Below, piece after piece: positions 15,635-23,680 of a DNA stretch of 64,000 nucleotides (position 1 is its first letter; the number at the start of each line of letters is the position of its first letter). Under the pieces are notes generated by a model. It had not been told where the DNA came from, searched no databases, and worked only from the letters and a program-made list of their open reading frames with translations. The position numbers were made by a program, and so were the translations under genes. Source of the stretch: Maritimibacter sp. (GTDB lineage Bacteria; Pseudomonadota; Alphaproteobacteria; Rhodobacterales; Rhodobacteraceae); assembly GCA_017792445.1 (NCBI GenBank), contig CP051232.1, positions 1,550,001 through 1,614,000 on the forward strand. The letters are read 5' to 3'.

Positions 15635-17191
15635 ATGTCAAATGCGTCCCTTCAGCCGGTCACCGCACGCCCGAAAATTCTGATCACCGCCGAAGAGGCG
15701 TATCCAGAGTTCGAGCGGCGCGTGCTTGCAGCGGAAAATTCGATCACGATGGGCTTCCGCATCTTCGATCCGCGCACCAAGCTGCGTTCGCCCGAAGCGC
15801 GCAAGGTCGGCGACACATGGGTCGACCTGCTTGCCGATGCGCTGGAGCGCGGGGTGAACATCGAGCTTCATGTATCGGATTTCGATCCGGTCGCCGCGAC
15901 GCCGCTGCACAAGCTGTGCTGGCACTGTGTCCGCGTCTTGTGCGGCATGCGCGAGATGATTTCTCCCGAAGCTGCCGGGCGCCTGACGCTGCATGCGGAT
16001 ATTCACCCCGCCAAGATCGGGCGTATCTCGCGCATTTTCTTCTGGCCGATCGTCGCCGGGAAGATGCGGCAGATCGTGCAGAAGGACGAAGGCAACGAAG
16101 CATCGCACAAGCGGCGCGCGCTGAAATATGTGCCCGGCGTCGCTTATCTGCGCGCAAAGTTCAAAGGCCGGCCGCTGCTGGCGTTCCCCGCCTCTCACCA
16201 CCAGAAGCTTGCAAGCTTCGACGACCGTTGGCTTTACATCGGCGGGCTGGATCTGAACGAGCGGCGCTGGGACACCAAGCAGCACGAGCAAGCCGCGCAA
16301 GAGACGTGGCACGACGTTCAGGTGCTGGTAGAGGATCCCGAGACCGCGCTGGCCGCCCGGCGGCATATCGAGACGTACAACCATACTGCCGCCGGCCATC
16401 ACGAGGTGATCGACACGCCGGGCCTGCTGCGGACTTTGTCGCGCGACCAGAGCCACGAGAAACCTTGGACACTGTCGCCGAAAACGCTGGTTCAGGAACT
16501 GTCGGACATCCACCATCGCGCGACCGCCGAGGCGCGTGGCCTGATCTACATCGAAACGCAGTTCTTCCGCGACCGGCGGCTGGCGCGCGCGATTGCCCGC
16601 CGGGCCCGCGCCAATCCCAAGCTTCGGATGATCCTGATCCTGCCCGGCGCGCCCGATACGGTTGCGTTCGAAGAGAACCCGAAGCTGGATGGCCGGTTCG
16701 GTGATTTCCTGCAATCGCGCTGTATCCGCTCGATCCGCCGTGCGTTCGGCAAGCGGCTTCTGATCGCAAGCCCGGCGCAGCCCCGGCGGACCAACGGCAT
16801 CGACATCGACGCCGAGCGCGCCAGCCTGAACGGCGCACCGATCATCTATCTGCACGCCAAGGCGTCGGTGTTCGACGACGAGCTGGCCGTGGTGTCGTCG
16901 GCCAACCTGAACGGTCGGTCGATGCGTTGGGACACCGAGGCCGGGCTGGCATTCCGGAAACCCGAGGACGTCACGATGATGCGCGAGGCGCTGTTGCGCC
17001 ATTGGCTGCCGGACGATGCCTCGGAAGCGGCGTTCCAGCTGGACACTGCGTTCGAGGAAATGCGGTCGGTCATCTATCACAATGCGATGCACACACCCGA
17101 GGAACGGCGCGGCTTCCTTGTGCCCTACGACCGGAAAGCCGCCGAGAATTCGGCGATGCCGCTTCCCGGCGTGCCCGAGGAAATGGTCTGA
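15635..17191 (+). CDS. Phospholipase D-like protein with two HKD motifs
   Basis: A 518-residue protein with HKD motif 1 at His189-Gln-Lys191 to Asp196 (HHQKLASFDD) and motif 2 at His407-Ala-Lys409 to Asp414 (HAKASVFDD). Each is followed by the expected GG or SANLN strand, the standard bilobed PLD fold. No signal peptide or membrane helix is clear apart from the hydrophobic IFFWPIVAG stretch. It starts at the ATG at 15635, 29 bases after the kinase stop, and may be the last gene of the nepR-ecfG operon. It could remodel phospholipids or act as a transphosphatidylase. Its position in the stress locus hints at membrane adaptation. Confidence 0.9.
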   Translation: MSNASLQPVTARPKILITAEEAYPEFERRVLAAENSITMGFRIFDPRTKLRSPEARKVGDTWVDLLADALERGVNIELHVSDFDPVAATPLHKLCWHCVRVLCGMREMISPEAAGRLTLHADIHPAKIGRISRIFFWPIVAGKMRQIVQKDEGNEASHKRRALKYVPGVAYLRAKFKGRPLLAFPASHHQKLASFDDRWLYIGGLDLNERRWDTKQHEQAAQETWHDVQVLVEDPETALAARRHIETYNHTAAGHHEVIDTPGLLRTLSRDQSHEKPWTLSPKTLVQELSDIHHRATAEARGLIYIETQFFRDRRLARAIARRARANPKLRMILILPGAPDTVAFEENPKLDGRFGDFLQSRCIRSIRRAFGKRLLIASPAQPRRTNGIDIDAERASLNGAPIIYLHAKASVFDDELAVVSSANLNGRSMRWDTEAGLAFRKPEDVTMMREALLRHWLPDDASEAAFQLDTAFEEMRSVIYHNAMHTPEERRGFLVPYDRKAAENSAMPLPGVPEEMV

Positions 17192-17315
17192 CGATCAGTC
17201 CGCTCGCGCGTCACCACGCAGATCTCTGAACACCACGAACCCTCACGCCATCCGGCGCGGCGAGAGTGCGCGCCGCAGTAAGATGTCCGGGCTTCGGATG
17301 ACCGACGCACGAGAA

Positions 17316-17340
17316 AGGGCCGCAGCGCTGCTGCGGCCCT
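17316..17340 (-). terminator. Terminator between PLD-like and PRC-barrel genes
   Basis: A perfect 11-bp stem (AGGGCCGCAGC / GCTGCGGCCCT) with a 3-base loop is followed on the minus strand by TTTCTC, so it mainly ends the minus-strand PRC gene. The plus-strand side lacks a T run. Confidence 0.75.
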
Positions 17341-17361
17341 GATTGCTGGGTGAGAGACGTA

Positions 17362-18525
17362 TCAGCCGTCGTAGGCCGGACGCTCTTTCAGCTGGTCCTT
17401 CGTGGCAGAGATATGCACCTCGACGCCATTGCCTTCCTGCTCGCGCAGCACCTGCAGTTCTTCGAAGTCGACTTCGATGCGGTGCTCCCCGATACCCAGG
17501 AAGCCACCCACGTCGATCAGCGCGGCTTCGACCTGACCATCTTCGGTCATCACGAGGTCAGCGATTTCGCCAACGTTCTCTTCGTCAGCGCCGTAGACAT
17601 AGGTGCCCTGCAGCATTTCGGCAGTCAGGTCGACCATTTGCACGGTCTCGTAACCGTCACGCTCGACTTCCGGGGTCGCCCAGCCGCCGGCGGTGCCATC
17701 GGTTTCGGCCATTTCTTCTTCGGCCGGCATCGCTTCGTCGGTCATTTCGGCGTCGGCTTCGGCCATCTCTTCAGACACTTCGGCTTCGGCGTTTTCAGCA
17801 GCGTTCTCGACCGCGTTGCCAGCTTCGGCCAGCTCTTCGCCAGCTTCGTCCGCAGCGTTCTCGGCGGCATTCTCAACGGCGTTGCCAGCTTCGGCAAGTT
17901 CGTCACCGGCTTCTTCGGCAGCGTTCTCGATCTCGTTGCCTGCTTCGGCCATTTCTTCGCCAGCTTCGTCAGCGGCGTTTTCCATGGTCGCTTCAGCTTC
18001 CGCCATCTCGTCTTCCGGCGTCATCTCTGCGTCGGCCATGTCGGCTTCGGCAGTCTCTTCGGTCGCCATGGTCTCGTCGATCGCGCCTTCCGGCGACACG
18101 GCGGCCATATCGAACTGCGGTGCCGACTCGAGCATCGCTTCGCTGCCCTGGATCACGATGAAGTAGTCCTCGGCGTCCGCCGTTTCGGTCACGAACTTCA
18201 GCTGGCTCATATCAACGGCAACGGTCTTCTCGCCGATGCCAAGGAAGCCGCCGATGTCCAGCAGAACGGCTTTCACTTCGCCGTCGTCGCCGATGATGAT
18301 GTCGTTGATCTCGCCCACATCGTCCCACTCGGCACGCTGTTCTTCGGTCCAGTCGGCTTCGGCATCCACCTCGGCCTCGGACACGTACAGACGCTTGCCG
18401 ATCAGTTCGCTGCCGTAGAAATCACCGGCTTCGGACTGGGTCATGAAGCCTTCGGTTTCGGTCGCGGCCATGCCGGGCGTGGCCATCGCAACGGCGACGG
18501 CGGTCGTCATGAGAAGCTTACGCAT
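17362..18525 (-). CDS. Exported tandem PRC-barrel protein with central Ala/Glu repeat
   Basis: A 387-residue protein with a signal peptide (about 1-20, ending GMAA). The first PRC-barrel (about 35-115) has VGEINDIIIGDDGEVKAVLL and GGFLGIGEK. An acidic repeat region covers about residues 150-270, and a second PRC-barrel (about 285-375) has GEIADLVMTEDGQVEAALI and GGFLGIGEH. The centre is built of units beginning ENAA and ending AEAGNxx, low in bulky residues and LEA-like. The start at 18525 follows GGGAG. An exact EcfG promoter lies 59 bp upstream. Predicted to be periplasmic and stress induced; molecular function unknown. Confidence 0.88.
   Translation of the reverse strand: MRKLLMTTAVAVAMATPGMAATETEGFMTQSEAGDFYGSELIGKRLYVSEAEVDAEADWTEEQRAEWDDVGEINDIIIGDDGEVKAVLLDIGGFLGIGEKTVAVDMSQLKFVTETADAEDYFIVIQGSEAMLESAPQFDMAAVSPEGAIDETMATEETAEADMADAEMTPEDEMAEAEATMENAADEAGEEMAEAGNEIENAAEEAGDELAEAGNAVENAAENAADEAGEELAEAGNAVENAAENAEAEVSEEMAEADAEMTDEAMPAEEEMAETDGTAGGWATPEVERDGYETVQMVDLTAEMLQGTYVYGADEENVGEIADLVMTEDGQVEAALIDVGGFLGIGEHRIEVDFEELQVLREQEGNGVEVHISATKDQLKERPAYDG
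17743..17982 (-). repeat. Internal repeat region of the PRC protein (18- and 22-residue units)
   Basis: Encodes residues about 182-261. There are four units, two of 18 and two of 22 residues, each starting ENAA, followed by an EAGEE/EAGDE-like part and ending AEAGNxx or a degenerate form. In DNA this is a visible array of imperfect repeats rich in gcttcggc. It could vary in length by recombination. Confidence 0.8.
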
Positions 18526-18583
18526 TAGTAGTCTCCCTAAGTCGTTTTGGCTGGTGCGGTCTCCGCACTGCCTTCGGGAACTG

Positions 18584-18608
18584 AACGTCAGTCGCGAAAA
18601 CTTGTTCC
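18584..18608 (-). promoter_or_regulatory. EcfG-type promoter for the tandem PRC-barrel gene
   Basis: On the minus strand GGAAC (18608-18604), a 16-base spacer, then CGTT (18587-18584) is an exact consensus match, about 59 bp upstream of the ATG at 18525. Confidence 0.82.
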
Positions 18609-18687
18609 GAATATTCTGACTCATTTTTGCGCATCGGCCCGCGCACTGGTCCTTGCAGGTTCCCGTGCCAACGTCGAAAATCCAGAC

Positions 18688-19059
18688 ATGACACGCGATG
18701 CCACCGACACCCGCCTGCGCCTGCGCCTGATGTTTCCGGGCGGCGGGATGCTGGGGCCCGGCAAGGCCGATCTGCTGGATGGCATTGCGCGCACCGGCTC
18801 GATCTCGGCAGCCGGGCGGGACATGAAGATGAGCTATAAACGCGCGTGGACATTGGTTGAAACGATGAACGCCACGTTCCGCGAGCCGCTGGTCGAACGC
18901 ACCCGAGGCGGCACCAAGGGCGGCGGCGCGCAGCTGACGGAACTGGGGTCCGAGGTGCTGGAACGCTACCGGCGGCTGGAAGAAATCTCTCGGCGCGAGG
19001 GCGCGGCGGAGATCGCCGCCTTGTCGGCCTTGCTGGGCGATATGTCCGACAAGAAATAA
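18688..19059 (+). CDS. ModE-type winged-helix regulator, DNA-binding domain only
   Basis: A 123-residue protein with the ModE/LysR-type winged HTH: LLDGIARTGSISAAGRDMKM, then SYKRAWTLVETMN, then a GGxxGGGAQLTELG wing. Full-length ModE has two C-terminal molbindin (MOP) domains for molybdate, which are absent here. It ends 65 bases before modA on the same strand, so control of molybdate uptake is likely. How it would sense molybdate is unclear: it may use a partner, or respond to another signal. Confidence 0.85.
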   Translation: MTRDATDTRLRLRLMFPGGGMLGPGKADLLDGIARTGSISAAGRDMKMSYKRAWTLVETMNATFREPLVERTRGGTKGGGAQLTELGSEVLERYRRLEEISRREGAAEIAALSALLGDMSDKK

Positions 19060-19124
19060 CGCTTGCGATCCCGTCCTTGCACCCCGATACCTTGAAGCAT
19101 CTGCATCAAGGCGCCGGTCGTTCG

Positions 19125-19883
19125 ATGAAGCTTGTCAGAAATCTTCTGTTCCTGTCCGCCCTCGCTGCGCCGGTTCCGGCGCTGGCCGACAGCGTGCTTG
19201 TCTTCGCCGCCGCCAGCCTGCGCGACGCCCTGACCGAAATCGCCGAGGACTACGAAGCAGAGACAGGCCACGAGGTTGTCATCTCGTTCGCGGGGTCTTC
19301 CGCGCTGGCACGGCAGATCCAGAACGGCGCGCCGGCGGACGTGTTCCTGTCGGCCAACCTTGCATGGATGGACGCGCTTGAGGACGAGGGCCTGATCGAC
19401 GCAGACAGCCGCCGCGACCTGCTTGGCAACTCGCTGGTCCTGATCGCCTCGGGCGCAGGGGCCGCACCGATCGAGCTATCGCCTGACACCGATCTTCCCG
19501 CCCTGCTGGACGGGGGGCGGCTGGCCATGGCGCTGGTCGAGGCGGTGCCAGCCGGGATCTACGGAAAGGCGGCGCTGACCTCGCTGGGGCTGTGGGACAG
19601 CGTGGCGGACAGCGTCGTTCAGACAGACAACGTACGCGCGGCGCTGGCGCTGGTCGCGTTGGGCGAGGCACCCTTGGGCGTGGTCTATGCCACCGACGCC
19701 GCCGCCGAACCGAACGTGTCCGCGGTCGCGACCTTCCCGCCCGACAGCCATCCCGCCATCGTCTACCCCGCCGCCGCCGTGGCAGACAGCGACAACCCAT
19801 TGAACGGCCCGTTCCTTGACTACCTCGCCTCGCCATCTGCGGCAGAGGTGTTCGCCCGCATGGGTTTCGAGGTTCTGGAGTAG
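19125..19883 (+). CDS. modA: Molybdate ABC transporter substrate-binding protein
   Basis: A 252-residue periplasmic binding protein with a signal peptide (about 1-21, ending ALA). The ModA motif VLVFAAASLRDALTEIA is followed by FAGSSALARQIQNGAPADVFLS, whose Ser residues normally contact the oxyanion. The C-terminal lobe has the usual VYATDAAAEPNV segment. The start at 19125 gives a complete signal peptide. It is first in a modABC operon with the GTG of modB seven bases after its stop. Confidence 0.95.
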   Translation: MKLVRNLLFLSALAAPVPALADSVLVFAAASLRDALTEIAEDYEAETGHEVVISFAGSSALARQIQNGAPADVFLSANLAWMDALEDEGLIDADSRRDLLGNSLVLIASGAGAAPIELSPDTDLPALLDGGRLAMALVEAVPAGIYGKAALTSLGLWDSVADSVVQTDNVRAALALVALGEAPLGVVYATDAAAEPNVSAVATFPPDSHPAIVYPAAAVADSDNPLNGPFLDYLASPSAAEVFARMGFEVLE

Positions 19884-19890
19884 CGGCGCG

Positions 19891-20583
19891 GTGGACTGGC
19901 TTGGCCCAGAGGAATGGCAGGCGGTGGCGTTGTCGCTGCGTGTTTCGCTTTGGGCCACGCTTGCCAGCCTGCCATTCGGCCTGCTTTGCGCCTTTGCATT
20001 GGCGCGCTGGTCCTTCCCCGGCAAGCAGCTTCTGAACGGGCTGGTGCACCTGCCGCTGATCCTGCCGCCGGTCGTGACCGGCTATCTTCTGCTGCTGACT
20101 TTCGGCACCCGCGGTCCGCTGGGCGGACCTTTGGACGCCATCGGCATCACCTTTGCCTTCCGCTGGACCGGCGCCGCCTTGGCCGCCGCGATCATGGCCT
20201 TCCCGCTGATGGTCCGCGCGATCCGGTTGTCGGTCGAGGCGGTGGATCCCAAGCTCGAGGAAGCCGCGGCGACGCTGGGCGCGACGCGCATTCGGATCTT
20301 CGCCACCGTGACCCTGCCGCTGATCCTGCCGGGCATCGTGGCGGGCGCGGTGCTGGCCTTTGCCAAGGCGATGGGAGAGTTCGGGGCGACGATCACCTTC
20401 GTGTCGAACATCCCCGGCCAGACCCAGACGATCCCCTCGGCGATCTACGCCTTCCTGCAGGTGCCGGGGAAAGAAGACGCCGCGCTGAAGTTGGTGACCG
20501 TCTCGGTCGCGGTGGCGATGCTGGCGCTGCTGTTGTCCGAATACGTCAGCCGAACGGTGGCGCGGCGGGTGGGTGGCCGATGA
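19891..20583 (+). CDS. modB: Molybdate ABC transporter permease
   Basis: A 230-residue inner-membrane permease with about five to six helices and the EAA loop EEAAATLGATRIRIFATVTLP that docks on ModC. The start is the GTG at 19891, with GGAG about 10 bases upstream inside the end of modA. The longer frame to 19816 overlaps modA coding sequence in another frame and has no membrane pattern. Its stop overlaps the modC ATG as ATGA. Confidence 0.94.
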   Translation: MDWLGPEEWQAVALSLRVSLWATLASLPFGLLCAFALARWSFPGKQLLNGLVHLPLILPPVVTGYLLLLTFGTRGPLGGPLDAIGITFAFRWTGAALAAAIMAFPLMVRAIRLSVEAVDPKLEEAAATLGATRIRIFATVTLPLILPGIVAGAVLAFAKAMGEFGATITFVSNIPGQTQTIPSAIYAFLQVPGKEDAALKLVTVSVAVAMLALLLSEYVSRTVARRVGGR

Positions 20584-21677
20584 CGCTGTCGGTTCGGATG
20601 CGGCACCGGTTCGCCGAACGCAGGCTGGATGTCGCGTTCGAGGCGCCGCCGGGCATCACCGTGCTGTTCGGGCGCAGCGGCGCCGGCAAGACGACGATCG
20701 TGAACGCCGTCGCCGGTCTGCTGAAACCGGATGAGGCCCGGATCGCCATCGACGGACGGGTGCTGTGCGACACCGCCAGCGGCACCAACCTGCCGCCGCA
20801 GCGGCGCAGGCTGGGCTATATTTTCCAAGAGCCGCGCCTGTTCCCGCACATGACCGTGCGCCGCAACCTGATGTACGGCCATCGCCTTGCCCCAGCCGGC
20901 GTCACCCGGCCCGATCCCGACCGGATCATCGGCCTGCTGGGTATCTCGGCCCTGCTCGACCGTCGTCCGGGCACCCTGTCGGGCGGCGAACGGCAGCGCG
21001 TCGCCATCGGCCGCGCGCTGCTGTCAGCGCCGGGACTGATCCTTGCGGACGAGCCCCTTTCCTCGCTGGACGAGGCGCGCAAGGCCGAGGTGATGCCTTA
21101 CTTCGAGTGGCTCCGGGACGAGTTGTCGATCCCGATGCTGTACGTCACCCACTCGGCGTCCGAGGTGGCGCGGCTGGCGACCACCGTCGTTGCGATCGAC
21201 AACGGCAAGGTGCTGCGACAGGGGCCTGCGGGCGAGGTGCTGAGCGACCCGGCCGTCACTCCGCTGGGCGCGCGGGCCGCCGGGGCGGTTCTGGAAACGC
21301 GCGTGGTGCGGACTCACCCGGACGGCATCAGCGAACTGGACGCAAGCGGTCTGCGCCTGTTCCTGCCGGACGTCGGACAGCCCGATGGCGCGCGGGTGCG
21401 GGTGCAGATCGCGGCGCATGACGTGATGCTGTCACGCAGCCGGCCCACCGACATCTCGGCCCTGAACATCCTGCCTTGTACGATTACCGGCATCCGGCTG
21501 GGCGGCGGACCGGGCGCGCTGGTGCAGCTTCGCGCGGGTGAGAACATGCTGCTGGCCCGGATCACCCGGCGGTCGGTCGAGGCGCTGGGTCTAACCACCG
21601 GCGACAGCGTGTTCGCCCTTCTCAAGGCGGTGTCGATCTCAAAGGCAAACGTTGCGGACGTGCTGACAGACCTCTGA
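20580..21677 (+). CDS. modC: Molybdate ABC transporter ATP-binding protein
   Basis: A 365-residue ATPase with Walker A GRSGAGKTT (31-39), Q-loop IFQEP, signature LSGGERQRVAIGRALL and Walker B LILADEPLSS. A C-terminal MOP/TOBE domain (about 295-360, NILPCTITGIRLGGGPGALVQL) can bind oxyanion and is typical of ModC. Translationally coupled to modB. With ModA and ModB it imports molybdate, and sometimes tungstate, for molybdopterin enzymes. Confidence 0.95.
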   Translation: MTLSVRMRHRFAERRLDVAFEAPPGITVLFGRSGAGKTTIVNAVAGLLKPDEARIAIDGRVLCDTASGTNLPPQRRRLGYIFQEPRLFPHMTVRRNLMYGHRLAPAGVTRPDPDRIIGLLGISALLDRRPGTLSGGERQRVAIGRALLSAPGLILADEPLSSLDEARKAEVMPYFEWLRDELSIPMLYVTHSASEVARLATTVVAIDNGKVLRQGPAGEVLSDPAVTPLGARAAGAVLETRVVRTHPDGISELDASGLRLFLPDVGQPDGARVRVQIAAHDVMLSRSRPTDISALNILPCTITGIRLGGGPGALVQLRAGENMLLARITRRSVEALGLTTGDSVFALLKAVSISKANVADVLTDL

Positions 21678-21772
21678 CCGGAAACCCGCGTTAATCATTT
21701 GTTAACGAAGGTTGCGCAATTCTTGCGCCCGTCGGTCGATGCGGCTTTGCCGCGGCCACGGACGGAGGCGGG

Positions 21773-23680
21773 ATGCAGGACGCGATCGACGGCAGTGCAA
21801 GCAGGTCCCCCGGCACCCTGTACCCCCGGGACGCCGCCCCTGCGGGATCGGACCCCACCGATCTTGAAGCCGTCGATCGCCGCGCCTTCGTCAGCGCTGA
21901 ACTGGACAGGATGCAGCGGCTTGTCCGCGACGCCGTGCTGGCGGGGCTGGATGTGCGCGACTGCGTGGTGGCCCTGGACACCGCGCTACACATGGGACTT
22001 GGTGCGGCCCCGTCTGCGCAGTCCTGCCCCGGCGCCGGACGACGCGAGACTGTTCTGTACGCCGCACTCTCTCTCTTGGGTGGCGGTCGTGCCGGGCTGG
22101 AGCCGCGCGCCGAGCGAAGCGCCGTGCGACGGTTGTCCGTGGATGGCGAAGACCTCGTACTGTTCGCGATGTCGCTGCACGACGAGGACTCGCAGGACCT
22201 TGGCGTTCTGGGCCTGACCTTCGCGCCCGAGAACTGGGACGACTCTCGGCAGGTCCGCATCGGCACGATGATCGGCAGGCTGGTCGAAAGCCTTTTGTCC
22301 GCCGGGACGCGGCGCGTGGCGCTGGAAGTCGACTATGTCGCGATGAACAGGCAGGCGTCGCAACTGCATCGGCTGGCCCAGATCGATCCGCTGACCAAGC
22401 TGGAGAATTCTGCCTCGTTTCAGGAAAAGGCAGAGCGGATGCTGGCCCATGCCACCGGCAGCGCGGCGCTGATCATCCTCGACATCGACCACTTCAAAAG
22501 CATCAACGATCTGTACGGCCACCGGTTCGGCGACGCCTATCTGAAAGCCATCGCGCAGGCGATCCTGTCGGCCTTTCCGGAAACCGCGATCATCGGGCGG
22601 CTGGGCGGCGACGAGTTCGGCATTTTCCTGTCGATCCCCACGAAAGGCACCAGCTATCTGGAGTCGCTTCTGTCGCGCTGCCGCAGCGCGGTGCAGCGCA
22701 CCACCGCCTTTCTCGGCAAACCCGACCTTGGCCGGGTCAGCATGGGCGCGGCGACCTACCCCGAGCAGGCGACAGAGTTCGACACGCTGTTCGAACTGGC
22801 GGATACCGCGCTGTATGCAGCCAAGGATCTTGGCCGCAGCACGCACCGCATCTTCACCCCCGAGAAGCACGATATGTTCAACGCGCGCGCGATGGGACCG
22901 TTGTTCCTGCGCGCGGTCCGGCACGGGCAGGTGCTGCCCTATTTCCAGCCCATCGTCGATCTCGAGACCGGGGTCTGCGTCGGCTATGAGGCGCTGGCGC
23001 GCTGGGACGAACGCACGCGCGGCCTGCTGCGCCCGCAGGCTTTCGCGCCGGTTCTGAAAGACCACACCTGCGCCGAAACGCTGACGCGCTGCATCGTCCA
23101 GCGCGCATTGGACTGGTACGCGGCAACCTTCCCGGCCTCGGCGTCCGGCGACCGGCCCACGCTGGCGTTGAACGTCACCTCGTTCGACCTGATGAACCCC
23201 GAGTTCGTGTTCGAGCTTCAAACCCATCTCGCCGACAGGCATGTCGACTGGAACCACATCGTGATCGAAGTGACCGAGGGCGTGGTGCTGGGCGAGCGCA
23301 AGGGGCAGGCGTTCCGGTCGCTGGGCGAATTGCGCACCCGGGGGGCCAAGGTGGCGCTGGACGACTTCGGCACCGGCTATGGCGGGTTGCGTCATCTAAG
23401 CGACTGGCCCATCGACCTGCTGAAGATCGACCAGTCCTTCGTGCGCGACCTGCATCTGAACCCGCGCAATGGCGCAATCGTCGACGCGATACTGACCATC
23501 GCGCACCAGTTCGGGTTCGACGTCGTCGCCGAGGGGGTGGAACTGCCGGCGCAGGTCGAAAAACTGAAGGCGGGCGGATGCCGCAAAGGTCAGGGATATC
23601 TGTTTTCCGAACCGATGAGCGCCAAGCACGCCAGCCGGTGTTTCGGCCCGTTCGGCCGGGCGGCGCCCCCCGGTCAGTGA
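21773..23680 (+). CDS. GGDEF-EAL cyclic-di-GMP signalling protein
   Basis: A 635-residue cytoplasmic protein with an N-terminal GAF-like region (about 45-190), a GGDEF domain (about 200-360) with intact GGDEF at 278-282, and an EAL domain (about 375-625). The EAL domain keeps YEALARW (406-408), DDFGTGYGG and QGYLFSEP, so both synthase and phosphodiesterase activity are possible. GGAGG lies 5 bases before the ATG. No membrane helix is present, so the input is cytoplasmic. It converges with a hybrid kinase gene and the two coding regions overlap by 7 bases at their stops. Confidence 0.93.
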   Translation: MQDAIDGSASRSPGTLYPRDAAPAGSDPTDLEAVDRRAFVSAELDRMQRLVRDAVLAGLDVRDCVVALDTALHMGLGAAPSAQSCPGAGRRETVLYAALSLLGGGRAGLEPRAERSAVRRLSVDGEDLVLFAMSLHDEDSQDLGVLGLTFAPENWDDSRQVRIGTMIGRLVESLLSAGTRRVALEVDYVAMNRQASQLHRLAQIDPLTKLENSASFQEKAERMLAHATGSAALIILDIDHFKSINDLYGHRFGDAYLKAIAQAILSAFPETAIIGRLGGDEFGIFLSIPTKGTSYLESLLSRCRSAVQRTTAFLGKPDLGRVSMGAATYPEQATEFDTLFELADTALYAAKDLGRSTHRIFTPEKHDMFNARAMGPLFLRAVRHGQVLPYFQPIVDLETGVCVGYEALARWDERTRGLLRPQAFAPVLKDHTCAETLTRCIVQRALDWYAATFPASASGDRPTLALNVTSFDLMNPEFVFELQTHLADRHVDWNHIVIEVTEGVVLGERKGQAFRSLGELRTRGAKVALDDFGTGYGGLRHLSDWPIDLLKIDQSFVRDLHLNPRNGAIVDAILTIAHQFGFDVVAEGVELPAQVEKLKAGGCRKGQGYLFSEPMSAKHASRCFGPFGRAAPPGQ

